NCBI GenBank assembly: GCA_910575545.1
Contig: CAJTFH010000010.1
Coordinates: 1 to 64,000 of the forward strand
Length of the DNA: 64,000 nucleotides
Origin: Bacteroidales bacterium
GTDB taxonomy: Bacteria; Bacteroidota; Bacteroidia; Bacteroidales; Muribaculaceae
Direction: 5' to 3'
Position 1 is the stretch's first letter; the number at the start of each line of letters is the position of its first letter. Shown here in pieces: positions 45,454-54,162 of this stretch. The notes beneath the pieces were generated by a model that saw nothing but the letters and a program-made list of their open reading frames with translations, searched no databases and was not told the DNA's origin. Both the position numbers and the translations under genes were made by a program.

Positions 45454-46443
45454 TCAGGGGATGGTTCTGAGATAGGTCTGTCGTAGCAGAAGTTCCAGCA
45501 GGAACAGCCCGAGACCCAGAAGGGCCCAAGGAAGGTAGCAGTCTTCGGTATGTGAGAAATGGCGCACATCGAGTTCCGTTTTCTCAAGTTTGTCGATTTC
45601 CTCAAACACTTCCGACAGCACTTTGTTGCCTGTGGCACGGAAATATTTGCCGCCGGTGATTTCCGCTATCTGTTTCAGTGTGGTTTCATCGATTACCACA
45701 GGCATGGGCACATATTCTATCCGTCCGAACATGTTGACTTGGGGGTAGGGGGCGGTTCCGTTGGTTCCGATTCCGATGGTGTAGACTTTTATCCCCATTT
45801 TGTGGGCGATTTCAGCGGCTGTCAGGGGGGCTACGATACCGGTATTGTTGGATCCGTCTGTGAGCAGGATGATGCTCTTTGACTTTGCTTTGCCTTCTTT
45901 TATGCGGTTTATAGATGTGGCAAGGCCGTCGCCGATGGCTGTGCCGTCTTCAAGCATCTCGCGGTTAAGGGCGTTGACGTAGTTTGTCAGGGCAGCACGG
46001 TCTGTAGTCATAGGCACACCGGTGAATGCCTCTCCTGCGAATACAACCAGACCCATGTTGTCGTTTTCGCGGCCATTGATGAATTTTGCCGCTATTTTCT
46101 TTGCTGCTTCCAGACGGTCGGGCTTGAAGTCGCGTGCAAGCATACTCGATGATATGTCGAGGGCGATGACCATGTCGGTTCCTTCGGTTTTGGATGTGCG
46201 CCATGCGTCGCGGGTCTGTGGACGCGCAAGCACTATAATCAGGCATCCTATTGCAAGCAGACGGAGCACGAACAGTCCGTGGAGCATATATTGCTTCATA
46301 GGGCGCCGGAGCCGTTTGAACGGCCCGGTGGTAGATACCCCCAAAGAAGGATAGGCTGTGCGGTGTTTCCACACATACCATGCAATCAGTGGCGCGTAAA
46401 TCAGGAATAGCCACAGAAGTCCGGGATGGGCGAAGTGCATCAT
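45454..46443 (-). CDS. batA: BatA VWA membrane protein
   Basis: This 329-residue protein has two N-terminal helices, a VWA domain with the complete MIDAS pattern (ALDISSSM near 93-100, FAGEAFTGVPMTTD, LLTDGSNNTGI) and a C-terminal helix. It is the first of two VWA genes of the Bat set. Its start overlaps the stop of the preceding gene by 4 bases, and batB follows 79 bases later. Confidence 0.9.
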   Translation of the reverse strand: MMHFAHPGLLWLFLIYAPLIAWYVWKHRTAYPSLGVSTTGPFKRLRRPMKQYMLHGLFVLRLLAIGCLIIVLARPQTRDAWRTSKTEGTDMVIALDISSSMLARDFKPDRLEAAKKIAAKFINGRENDNMGLVVFAGEAFTGVPMTTDRAALTNYVNALNREMLEDGTAIGDGLATSINRIKEGKAKSKSIILLTDGSNNTGIVAPLTAAEIAHKMGIKVYTIGIGTNGTAPYPQVNMFGRIEYVPMPVVIDETTLKQIAEITGGKYFRATGNKVLSEVFEEIDKLEKTELDVRHFSHTEDCYLPWALLGLGLFLLELLLRQTYLRTIP

Positions 46444-47480
46444 TTGGTCTCCTTTCCTTTTGAGGGTTGGTTATTTTGTGTCGTATCGGAGGGCTCTGCG
46501 GCAGTGTGGTTGGCGGAAGAGTTTTCCGCTTCCTCGGCAACAGGCTCAACAGGGCGGGTTTCCTCAACAAACTGCATGGCATTCTGAAGTGAACGCACGT
46601 TGTCGTCGGGCATAGGCCGCACTTTGGCGAATTTCACATAGTCGGCAATCTCTACCACTTTGCGCATATATTCTTTTGGCATACGTGTCTCTTCGTTTGC
46701 CTGCAGGGCCTTCATAATTTGAGAGGAGGTCATTTCCATGGCGTTTATGCCGAAACGTTCCTGAAGATATTCGCGCAGGATATCGATTAGCTGTGTGTAG
46801 TATTCCTTCTCTTGGCCTCGTTCCCAAAGCTGTTCCTCTTTCAGGGCTGTGAGACGGTCGAGGGCAATCCGGTCTGGGGGCAGGCGTTTTTTCTGCGGCA
46901 TAATGTTGACTGCCACTTTCTTTGTGAGAATAAGGTAGGCGCATATGCCGGCGGCAATAACTACAAGTCCCAATAGAATCCATGCCCAGTAGTCTGTTAT
47001 CCAGTCGGGTAGCCAGTCATACCATCTGGAATGGAATTTAGCCGGAGGGGCTAACGGATTTATGTCTGACATTTGGCTGACATCAACGGGATTGACCTTC
47101 AAAGTCAGCTCGTTGCTGCGCACTGTGTCGGGACCGTTGACCATCATAAAAGGCGGAATGACATACACGCCCGAGTCAAACGACTGGATTACGAGCGCGC
47201 GCTGCATTTCCACAAGCCCGTTGCCGAGGTCGGTTGTGTCGCCATAGACCCAATCGATAACCTCGACCTCTTTAGGGAATGCCTCTTTGTCGATTACCAG
47301 TTGGCCCGGTTTTGATGCATTGTCGAGAATGTCGAGTTTTATTGCCATCTGTTGACCCATGACCATTTGCGATGAGTCTACAGATGCTTTTACCGACATC
47401 TTGGCCGTGGCTGTATCTGTGCCCGCTATCGCGGCGCCCAGCAATGCAATTCCGGCGATATATGATTTTGTTATCTTCAT
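46440..47480 (-). CDS. Bat-operon membrane protein (DUF4381-like)
   Basis: The 346-residue protein has a signal peptide (about 1-26), a beta-rich periplasmic domain (about 28-150, VKASVDSSQMVMGQQMAIKLDIL), one membrane helix (about 168-188, AWILLGLVVIAAGICAYLIL) and a helical cytosolic domain (about 205-300, YYTQLIDILREYLQERFG). It is the usual unnamed gene between DUF58 and batA in Bacteroidales Bat operons. Its tail is rich in E, P and S. Its exact task is unknown. Confidence 0.8.
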   Translation of the reverse strand: MKITKSYIAGIALLGAAIAGTDTATAKMSVKASVDSSQMVMGQQMAIKLDILDNASKPGQLVIDKEAFPKEVEVIDWVYGDTTDLGNGLVEMQRALVIQSFDSGVYVIPPFMMVNGPDTVRSNELTLKVNPVDVSQMSDINPLAPPAKFHSRWYDWLPDWITDYWAWILLGLVVIAAGICAYLILTKKVAVNIMPQKKRLPPDRIALDRLTALKEEQLWERGQEKEYYTQLIDILREYLQERFGINAMEMTSSQIMKALQANEETRMPKEYMRKVVEIADYVKFAKVRPMPDDNVRSLQNAMQFVEETRPVEPVAEEAENSSANHTAAEPSDTTQNNQPSKGKETK

Positions 47481-47523
47481 GCTGTTTTAATCAAAATAGA
47501 TTCCACCGTTTATGCCGTATATG

Positions 47524-48393
47524 TCAGCCTCTGCGTTTGAAAAGCCCCATTAGAGCCGTCACATAGTCTTCGTCAGTTGCTACTGATGCAGACCCGACCC
47601 GGCAACGTTTCAGTGTGTCAGACATGCGTTGCTGCCGCTCATACCACCATCGCTGGTATTCGTTGCGCACTTTTTTCGACGATGTGTCAATCCATTGCTC
47701 GGCTCCGGTTTCGAGGTCGCGAACCCGCATCAGCCCGACATCGGGAATCTGGGAGTCGCGTTTGTCATAGACCTGAACGCCATATACATCGTGTTTGTTA
47801 GATGCTATCGAAAGGGCCTTGTAATAGTCTTTGTCGTCGATGAAATCGGAAATCAGGAAAGTTGTGCATCTCTTTTTCAGTGCATCGGTGAAATACCTGA
47901 GCACCATGGCTATGTCTGTGCCTTTGTTGTCGGGGGTGAAATCAAGCAATTCCCGGATTATGAAGAGGATATGTTTCCTGCCCTTTTTCGGCGGAATGAA
48001 CTTCTCTATTTTGTCTGAGAAGAAGATTACCCCTATTTTATCGTTGTTCTGTATGGCCGAGAATGCCAGCGTTGCGGCGATTTCTGCAATCATTTCGCGT
48101 TTTTCCTCACCTACGGCACCGAATAGACGGGATCCGCTGACATCGACCAGCAGCATTACCGTCAGCTCGCGCTCTTCTTCATAGACTTTCACATACGGGT
48201 GGTTATGGCGGGCTGTGACATTCCAGTCAATATCGCGGATGTCGTCGCCATATTGGTATTCCCTTACTTCAGAGAATGTCATACCCCGCCCCTTGAATGC
48301 AGAGTGGTATTCTCCGGCAAAAATATTCTGCGACAGTCCGCGTGTCTTGATTTCTATTCTTCTGACTTTTTTCAGCAGCTCGTTGGCATCCAT
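47524..48393 (-). CDS. DUF58 domain-containing protein of the Bat operon
   Basis: The 289-residue cytosolic protein carries the DUF58 core GRGMTFSEVREYQYGDDIRDIDWNVTARH (about 35-63) followed by a VWA-like segment with LLVDVSGSRLFG near 82-93. DUF58 proteins accompany MoxR ATPases and are thought to be their clients or adaptors. The gene follows moxR after 97 bases and precedes the membrane gene of the Bat set by 43 bases. Confidence 0.92.
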   Translation of the reverse strand: MDANELLKKVRRIEIKTRGLSQNIFAGEYHSAFKGRGMTFSEVREYQYGDDIRDIDWNVTARHNHPYVKVYEEERELTVMLLVDVSGSRLFGAVGEEKREMIAEIAATLAFSAIQNNDKIGVIFFSDKIEKFIPPKKGRKHILFIIRELLDFTPDNKGTDIAMVLRYFTDALKKRCTTFLISDFIDDKDYYKALSIASNKHDVYGVQVYDKRDSQIPDVGLMRVRDLETGAEQWIDTSSKKVRNEYQRWWYERQQRMSDTLKRCRVGSASVATDEDYVTALMGLFKRRG

Positions 48394-48490
48394 CTGATTT
48401 CCAAAATTCGGTTAGTAGGGGGAATTATGAGATTTTATGGAGGTAGTGCCTGATAGCTTTGGGGTGGCCAATGCTATGGGAGGCGCCTGG

Positions 48491-49486
48491 TCAAGGCACC
48501 TCCACTTTGTCGAGAATCTCAGAGATTATTTCGTCGGCGGTGATGTTGTTAGCTTCTGCCTCATATGTCAGGCCGATGCGGTGGCGCATCACATCGTGGC
48601 AGACGGCACGCACATCTTCAGGAATCACATATCCGCGCTGGCGCAGGAAGGCATAGGAGCGGGCTGCCCGTGCCAATGAAATCGATGCGCGTGGAGATGC
48701 CCCGAATCCGATTATGCCGGTGAGGTCTTTCAATCCGTAGTCTGCAGGAAAACGTGTGGCAAACACTATGTCGACGATATAACGCTCGATTTTTTCGTCG
48801 ATATAAATCTGTTCAACAATCTTCTGGGCCTCGGTGATTTCGTGGGGTTTCAGCAGCGGCATCACATTTTTTTTCTCGTTTGTGATGTTTTGGCGTATGA
48901 TGATTTTCTCCTCCTCACGGGTCGGGTAGCCGATTACCACTTTCAACAGGAAACGGTCAACCTGTGCTTCTGGCAGGGGGTAGGTGCCTTCCTGTTCTAT
49001 GGGGTTTTGTGTGGCCATCACCAGAAACGGCTCATCGAGCTGGAATGTATTGTCGCCGATTGTTACCTGGCGCTCCTGCATCGCTTCAAGAAGGGAGGAC
49101 TGCACTTTTGCCGGAGCGCGGTTGATTTCATCGGCAAGAACGAAATTCGCGAAAATCGGGCCTTTCTTAACCTGGAACTGTTCAGACTTTACACTGTAGA
49201 CCATGGTGCCTATAACGTCGGCCGGCAGCAGGTCGGGAGTGAACTGGATGCGGCTGTATTTTGCATCGATGAGTTGGGCCAGTGTTTTGATAGCTAATGT
49301 TTTGGCCAGGCCCGGCACGCCTTCAAGAAGTACATGGCCGTTAGAAAGCAGAGCTATAAGGAGTGATTCGACGAGGTGTTTCTGGCCGACGATTGTCTGG
49401 TCCATGCCCCGGGTAATCAGGTTAACAAAGTCGTTTTTGCTCGCTACGAGTTCGTTTAACTCGCGGATATTTACCGTTTCACTCAT
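48491..49486 (-). CDS. MoxR-family AAA+ ATPase
   Basis: MoxR ATPases act as chaperones for maturing VWA proteins. This 331-residue protein has Walker A GVPGLAKT near residues 56-63, Walker B FVLADEINRAP near 115-125, and the sensor segments MATQNPIEQEGTYPLPEAQVDRF typical of MoxR. It is first in the Bat operon and so likely assembles BatA and BatB. A TATTTTTG box on the minus strand (49621-49614) is a candidate promoter. Confidence 0.93.
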   Translation of the reverse strand: MSETVNIRELNELVASKNDFVNLITRGMDQTIVGQKHLVESLLIALLSNGHVLLEGVPGLAKTLAIKTLAQLIDAKYSRIQFTPDLLPADVIGTMVYSVKSEQFQVKKGPIFANFVLADEINRAPAKVQSSLLEAMQERQVTIGDNTFQLDEPFLVMATQNPIEQEGTYPLPEAQVDRFLLKVVIGYPTREEEKIIIRQNITNEKKNVMPLLKPHEITEAQKIVEQIYIDEKIERYIVDIVFATRFPADYGLKDLTGIIGFGASPRASISLARAARSYAFLRQRGYVIPEDVRAVCHDVMRHRIGLTYEAEANNITADEIISEILDKVEVP

Positions 49487-49613
49487 AGAAAAGTACAGTT
49501 ATATGATTCATTTTTTTGTTCAAATCCGACTATCCGCGAATAACCGCCTTCTCTTACCGGCATACCTATATGGAATGGCTGAAGAGGAGGTGTAGAGCCG
49601 CTGAATAGTGATG

Positions 49614-49621
49614 CAAAAATA
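49614..49621 (-). promoter_or_regulatory. Candidate -7 box for the moxR-bat operon
   Basis: Read on the minus strand the sequence is TATTTTTG, a full match to TAnnTTTG, 128 bases before the moxR start. No good -33 box is seen at 19-21 bp. Confidence 0.45.
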
Positions 49622-49702
49622 GGTAATTGACCCGCGTTAATGTGAAAAAATACTGTTAATTTTATCTATCAAGAGTAAACCGTTATTAAGATTTAGCCAT
49701 TT

Positions 49703-50995
49703 TTAGTGTTGACGTTTCGCTATTTCGGCTGCACGCTTTTCGGCGTCGGCTTCGCTGGCGGGATTGCCTGGCTGGATGCCGTATTTCGATGCGGGAGGAA
49801 TGACTACCACCGTGTTGGCAGGAATCATATCGGGGTCTTGCAGTTTCTCCTTGTTCTCCTCGTAGATATAAACCCAGAATTTTTTCTTTCCATAATGCTT
49901 CATGGCCATTGTGGTAAGGTAACGGTTACTCTTAACCGTATCGGTCACCACCCGTGTTGCATCTTCCTTGATGTCAGCTGCACCTCTTGCTTCCGCCGCC
50001 ATATCTGCCTTGTCATATGCCTCGGATTCGGTAGCAATGGAATTGGCTGTATATGTGATTGAATCCGGTGATGCTGACTGAGTCATGCTTTCTGAAGGGG
50101 CTTCGCTTGTCACTCCCTCCACATTGCTGCCGGCAACCTGATGTATCACTTTCACATCTTCGGCTGAAATGTTAACACTCTTGACGCCTGTTAGGTTTAT
50201 TCTGCCATAGGCGAAATATCCGAGAACCAAACCTGCGATTAGAGAAATTACCGATGCAATGACGATATTGAAAGGGTGTCGGGATTTGTCGACTACCTTC
50301 ACCAGATGCTCTTTTTCTATTATTTTTTCACGCGTTACAGGTGTAGCGGTTGTATCGCTACTGTCTGATGGAGTGTTTCCTTTGGATTCCGACAACCGCT
50401 CAGACGTATGTAGCTGATTCCCTCGAATCTGCGTTCTGGGATCTCGTCCTGAGCGTATGCATGCTGTGTTATCTCCTGCGGGTTGAATGCGTTCAGTAGG
50501 GGGTGTCGTTTTGCTCTCGATATGAGAAATTGGTGGGATAGGGGGGATGCCTGGAGGTGTTGACTGTTTCGGTACGTCTGTTTCAGGTTGTATCGGTCTG
50601 CCATGTTGGCATATGGCGTCAGGCTCTGTTAAACAGTCTGTAGGTATGGTTGTATCAGTGGTGTCTGGTGCCTTATCTTCATTTGGAGATTCCTGTGTCT
50701 CGTCGAGCATATCGGCAGTGACACAATCGTCAAGTTCAACCGGCTCAAATATTGAGAATGGGGCATTGACTGCATCAGCAAGTGATTGGTCCGGTGCGAA
50801 TTCTATGGCGATATCGTCGGCGAGTTCAATGAGCTTGAAAGTCCCGATCCCTTTTATTGTGACATTGCCGCTATCGGCAAGTCCCTCAGCAATTAAAGTT
50901 GCAAATTCATTTAAAAAAGCAGATGCGAGGCTCTCATTGCAGCCATTGATTCTCACTAATGATGTGATTATTTCCGGTAATGGCATGGTTTTCAT
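49703..50995 (-). CDS. Membrane-anchored HU-domain and LysM-like protein
   Basis: The 430-residue protein joins three parts. Residues about 1-90 form a HU/IHF-like DNA-binding fold (FLNEFATLIAEGLADSGNVTIKGIGTFKLIE). A long Pro/Thr/Ser-rich acidic linker (about 90-225) leads to a basic stretch and one membrane helix (about 240-262). After another acidic linker a LysM-like domain closes the protein (about 365-410, YLTTMAMKHYGKKKFWVYIYEENKEKL and TVVVIPP). If the HU part is cytosolic, the LysM part is periplasmic. Its start overlaps the stop of a second HU gene by 4 bases. Confidence 0.8.
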   Translation of the reverse strand: MKTMPLPEIITSLVRINGCNESLASAFLNEFATLIAEGLADSGNVTIKGIGTFKLIELADDIAIEFAPDQSLADAVNAPFSIFEPVELDDCVTADMLDETQESPNEDKAPDTTDTTIPTDCLTEPDAICQHGRPIQPETDVPKQSTPPGIPPIPPISHIESKTTPPTERIQPAGDNTACIRSGRDPRTQIRGNQLHTSERLSESKGNTPSDSSDTTATPVTREKIIEKEHLVKVVDKSRHPFNIVIASVISLIAGLVLGYFAYGRINLTGVKSVNISAEDVKVIHQVAGSNVEGVTSEAPSESMTQSASPDSITYTANSIATESEAYDKADMAAEARGAADIKEDATRVVTDTVKSNRYLTTMAMKHYGKKKFWVYIYEENKEKLQDPDMIPANTVVVIPPASKYGIQPGNPASEADAEKRAAEIAKRQH

Positions 50996-51276
50996 TGCAT
51001 TGCCTCCTTTATTTTGCGTTTTAAAAGACTTCCTGCTGAGAATTTCACTTCAATTGAAGGAGGGAGCAGCATCCGTCGTCCTGAAGTAAGGTCGGTTGAT
51101 ACTTCCTCATCGTGTTTCTCTCCTTCAAACGATCCGAAACCAGGTATGGCTACTTTTCCTGCATTTGAGCATTGCTCCCGTATGATTATCCCGAATCCCT
51201 CTATTAGACGTGCTGCAGCCTCGTTGTCGCACTTCATTCGCTGGGCAAGCAGGTTTTGGAAAGTTTTATTATCCAT
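50992..51276 (-). CDS. HU-family DNA-binding protein
   Basis: From the ATG at 51276 this is a 94-residue HU/IHF-like protein: the N-terminal helices (NLLAQRMKCDNEAAARLIEGFGIII) and the strand AGKVAIPGFGSFEGEKHDEE, ending in a basic LLKRKIKEAM helix. The frame extends upstream to 51336, but that segment would overlap the Cys-rich gene and is not HU-like. It overlaps the membrane-anchored HU gene by ATGA, so the two are translationally coupled and may form mixed dimers. Confidence 0.85.
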   Translation of the reverse strand: MDNKTFQNLLAQRMKCDNEAAARLIEGFGIIIREQCSNAGKVAIPGFGSFEGEKHDEEVSTDLTSGRRMLLPPSIEVKFSAGSLLKRKIKEAMQ

Positions 51277-51493
51277 TGCTTTTGTGTTGGTTAGATTTAT
51301 GAATGGAGTTGTTATCGCGGAGTGCGCAACCGGCATCGCAACCGCAACATCCGCAACCGCAGTCTGGATTCTTACCGTTTTTGACCGTAGAGCGGAATTT
51401 CATGATTTTTTTAATGATGGTTATGGCGGCAATCAGCACTATGGCTATTACGGCGCCCCATTGAATTATATCGTTGGCCGGTAGATTCTGCAT
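51269..51493 (-). CDS. Small Cys-rich single-helix membrane protein
   Basis: This 74-residue protein has one membrane helix (about 11-28, IIQWGAVIAIVLIAAITIIKK, then a basic stop) and a cytosolic Cys cluster CGCGCCGCDAGC near 45-56, followed by a polar tail. It resembles the small FeoB-associated Cys-rich membrane proteins, though no feoB is nearby. It is 33 bases downstream of topB and overlaps the HU gene start by a few bases. Metal or iron-sulfur binding is a guess from the cysteines. Confidence 0.65.
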   Translation of the reverse strand: MQNLPANDIIQWGAVIAIVLIAAITIIKKIMKFRSTVKNGKNPDCGCGCCGCDAGCALRDNNSIHKSNQHKSNG

Positions 51494-51526
51494 CCTGCTG
51501 ATGATTTAGACAATCTCTATATCCTG

Positions 51527-53596
51527 TTATTTTTGTTTAAATGCTTTTTTAATCTGTGCCGAAAGTTTTGCCGGTGTCAGCTCCGAGGCAAATTCTTCAA
51601 ACGGGAGTTTTAATGGGCATCCGTTGCGGAATTCTGAACAGCCGTAGGCTGTGTGGCCTTTGAGGATGTGACCTTGTCCGCAAAGCGGACATTTTATCTC
51701 TTCGAGTTTTTTTACAGGAGGCTTTCTCTTGGCGGCAGGCTTTTTGGTCTCCCCTCCGTTGTCTTTGTTGGCATTTGAAGGTGGCTTGGGCTTTTTCTCC
51801 TCGTCGGCGACCTCAATTTTGCGCATTGAGTTGTCTGACAATACATTTGTCACGATTTCCTGTATCAATGTTTTCAGCTCGGTTATGAATTCGGGTGCGC
51901 TGTAGCTTCCTCGTTCAATCTGCCGTAGCTTGTTTTCCCATAGTCCGGTTAGCTTGGCGCTTTTTAGCAGTTCCTCATTGATGGTGTTTATGAGGTCTAT
52001 GCCTGCCTGTGTGACCATTATGTTTTTGCGCTGGCGGTAAATATATCTGCGTTTGAAGAGGGTCTCTATTATGGATGCGCGTGTCGAAGGTCGTCCGATG
52101 CCGTTTTCTTTCATCGCTTCGCGCAGTGTTTCATCATCAACAGTCTTGCCTGCGGTTTCCATTGCTCTCAGCAAAGTGCCTTCGGTGTAGTATTTGGGGG
52201 GCTGGGTGGTCTTTTTCAACACCGATGGTTCATGTGGCCCGCTTTCCCCTTTGATGAATGGTGGCAGGATTTTGTCATCTCCGTTATCACCTTCGCTTTT
52301 TTCAGCTTCCTTATCGAATACATTGCGCCAGCCTGGCGATGTTATCACTTTGCCTGTGGCTTTGAACTTCACATCGGCAGCTTCAGCAGTTACGGAGGTT
52401 GACATGAACTCGCAATCAGGATAGAAGGCGGCAATGAACCGTTGGGCTATAAGATGATATAGCAGCCTTTCATTGCCTTGCAGTACTGCGGGAGATTGCC
52501 CCGTGGGTATTATTGCGTGGTGATCGGTGACTTTTGAGTTGTCGAATATTTTTTTGCTTTTTGGCAGCTTCGGCATGGCAAGAACCGGGGCAGTGACCGG
52601 GGCATATGGTGTCATCATCTTTAAGATGCCCGGCACTTTTGGATATATGTCTTCGCTAAGATATGTTGTGTCGACACGGGGATATGTGGTCACTTTTTTC
52701 TCATATAGGCTCTGTATCAGCTTTAAAGATTCATCGGCAGTCCATCCCCATTTTTTATTGCACTCAACCTGCAGGGATGTGAGATCGAAGAGCCTGGGTG
52801 GAGCCTCTTTCCCTTTTTTTTCAGTTACATCGGTAATTGTGAGTGGAATCGTTTTTATCCTCTCTGCGGCTTCAAGGGCAAAGGCCTCATTGTCGAACCG
52901 TCCGCCGGTGGCGTTGAATATCACCCCTTTATAGAGCGTTTTAAGTTCCCAGAAATCTTCCGGCTTAAAACTGGCTATTTCGTTATGACGTTGCACAAGC
53001 AGAGCCAAGGTGGGTGTCTGCACCCTGCCTATCGACAATACTTTTCCAGGCTCTGAATATTTCAGAGAATAAAGCCTGGTGGCATTCATTCCCAGAATCC
53101 AGTCGCCGATCGCGCGCGACAGGCCGGCATAATAAAGGTTGTCGAAATCAGCCGATGGCCGTAGCTGTTTGAATCCGTCGCGTATGGCCTCGTCGGTCAG
53201 AGATGAGATCCATAACCGTTTAACCGGACAGCGTGTTTCGGCTTTCTGCATCACCCAGCGCTGAATCAGTTCCCCCTCTTGTCCGGCATCACCGCAGTTT
53301 ATCACTTCGTCGGCATCGGCAATCAGGCTTTTTATTACGTTGAACTGCCGTTCATAACTTTCAACAGGGATGAGTTTTATGCCGAACTTTGCCGGGAGCA
53401 TGGGCAGTGCTCCCAACGACCATCTTTTCCAGTATTCGGTATAGTCGGCAGGTTCTTTCAGTGTGCACAGATGGCCGAATGTCCAGGTGACTTTATAACC
53501 GTTACCTTCAAAATAGCCGTCGCGCCTGACATCTGCCCCTAATATGGATGCGATGTCACGCGCAACACTCGGTTTCTCTGTCACACACACTTTCAT
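51527..53596 (-). CDS. topB: DNA topoisomerase III
   Basis: TopB is a type IA topoisomerase that decatenates DNA. The 689-residue protein has an N-terminal Toprim domain (VCVTEKPSVARDIASILG at 3-20, NCGDAGQEGELI near 95-106), a catalytic-core SIGRVQTPTLALLVQRHNEI near 200-219, an active-site region YPRVDTTYL, RPSTRASIIETLF, and a Cys4 zinc finger near the C-terminus (CPLCGQGHILKGHTAYGCSE). The length fits the chromosomal, not the plasmid, type, although TopB is also common on Bacteroidales mobile elements. No other mobile genes are present here. Confidence 0.95.
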   Translation of the reverse strand: MKVCVTEKPSVARDIASILGADVRRDGYFEGNGYKVTWTFGHLCTLKEPADYTEYWKRWSLGALPMLPAKFGIKLIPVESYERQFNVIKSLIADADEVINCGDAGQEGELIQRWVMQKAETRCPVKRLWISSLTDEAIRDGFKQLRPSADFDNLYYAGLSRAIGDWILGMNATRLYSLKYSEPGKVLSIGRVQTPTLALLVQRHNEIASFKPEDFWELKTLYKGVIFNATGGRFDNEAFALEAAERIKTIPLTITDVTEKKGKEAPPRLFDLTSLQVECNKKWGWTADESLKLIQSLYEKKVTTYPRVDTTYLSEDIYPKVPGILKMMTPYAPVTAPVLAMPKLPKSKKIFDNSKVTDHHAIIPTGQSPAVLQGNERLLYHLIAQRFIAAFYPDCEFMSTSVTAEAADVKFKATGKVITSPGWRNVFDKEAEKSEGDNGDDKILPPFIKGESGPHEPSVLKKTTQPPKYYTEGTLLRAMETAGKTVDDETLREAMKENGIGRPSTRASIIETLFKRRYIYRQRKNIMVTQAGIDLINTINEELLKSAKLTGLWENKLRQIERGSYSAPEFITELKTLIQEIVTNVLSDNSMRKIEVADEEKKPKPPSNANKDNGGETKKPAAKRKPPVKKLEEIKCPLCGQGHILKGHTAYGCSEFRNGCPLKLPFEEFASELTPAKLSAQIKKAFKQK

Positions 53597-53634
53597 GTCT
53601 GCTCTTGGGTTAAATGTTGAAACTGTGGCGGAGG

Positions 53635-54036
53635 TTACTGCTTTGCCGGGGATTCTATGTCGCCTTTGGCTGTATGGAAAATCAGCTTGGCATTTTTTGG
53701 CAGGGTGCCTTTAAATGGGAAATCAACTTCTATGACTTGCACCCCTTCATCTTCAAACTGGAAATAGCGCTCAAAGTCGATTCCGTCGATATCGGTGGCT
53801 TTGACGAGTTTGGGACCCATGACCAGGTCTATTCCATCGATGCGTTGTGATGTGTGCGGGATTCCGACAATACAAAGGGATATACGTATCCCTTCATCCG
53901 TTTTGACTGTCTTATCCGGGATGATATTGATGTCGGCGTCGAGTTGGTTCACCTGTGCTGTGGCGGCGAATGGAGTGTCGACGGCGGCAAAGGTTGCCGG
54001 GAGCATAAGCAACGCGGCCAATTTTAATGCTTTCAT
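53635..54036 (-). CDS. Small secreted hypothetical protein
   Basis: From the ATG at 54036 the protein is 133 residues with a signal peptide (about 1-28, ending ATA) and a beta-rich mature part with alternating hydrophobics (ISLCIVGIPHTSQRIDGIDLVMG, VIEVDFPFKGTLPKNAKLIFHT). I do not recognise a family. It sits 38 bases before topB and 120 bases after mazG. Its fold looks like a small beta-sandwich exposed in the periplasm or on the surface. Confidence 0.6.
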   Translation of the reverse strand: MKALKLAALLMLPATFAAVDTPFAATAQVNQLDADINIIPDKTVKTDEGIRISLCIVGIPHTSQRIDGIDLVMGPKLVKATDIDGIDFERYFQFEDEGVQVIEVDFPFKGTLPKNAKLIFHTAKGDIESPAKQ

Positions 54037-54162
54037 TGTCAAAAAAAGTTAGTTTATTTGAATCGGCATGAGCCATAATTATCTTTAAACAGAACGTATG
54101 GCAACGCTGATTGGTTTCCGGTTATTGGTGTGGTGATATTGCTGGGTCGCAACATCTCAAAG

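Noticed and set aside
51527-53596. TopB as part of a conjugative element
   Set aside because: No integrase, mobilisation or tra genes are adjacent and the neighbours are chromosomal housekeeping genes.
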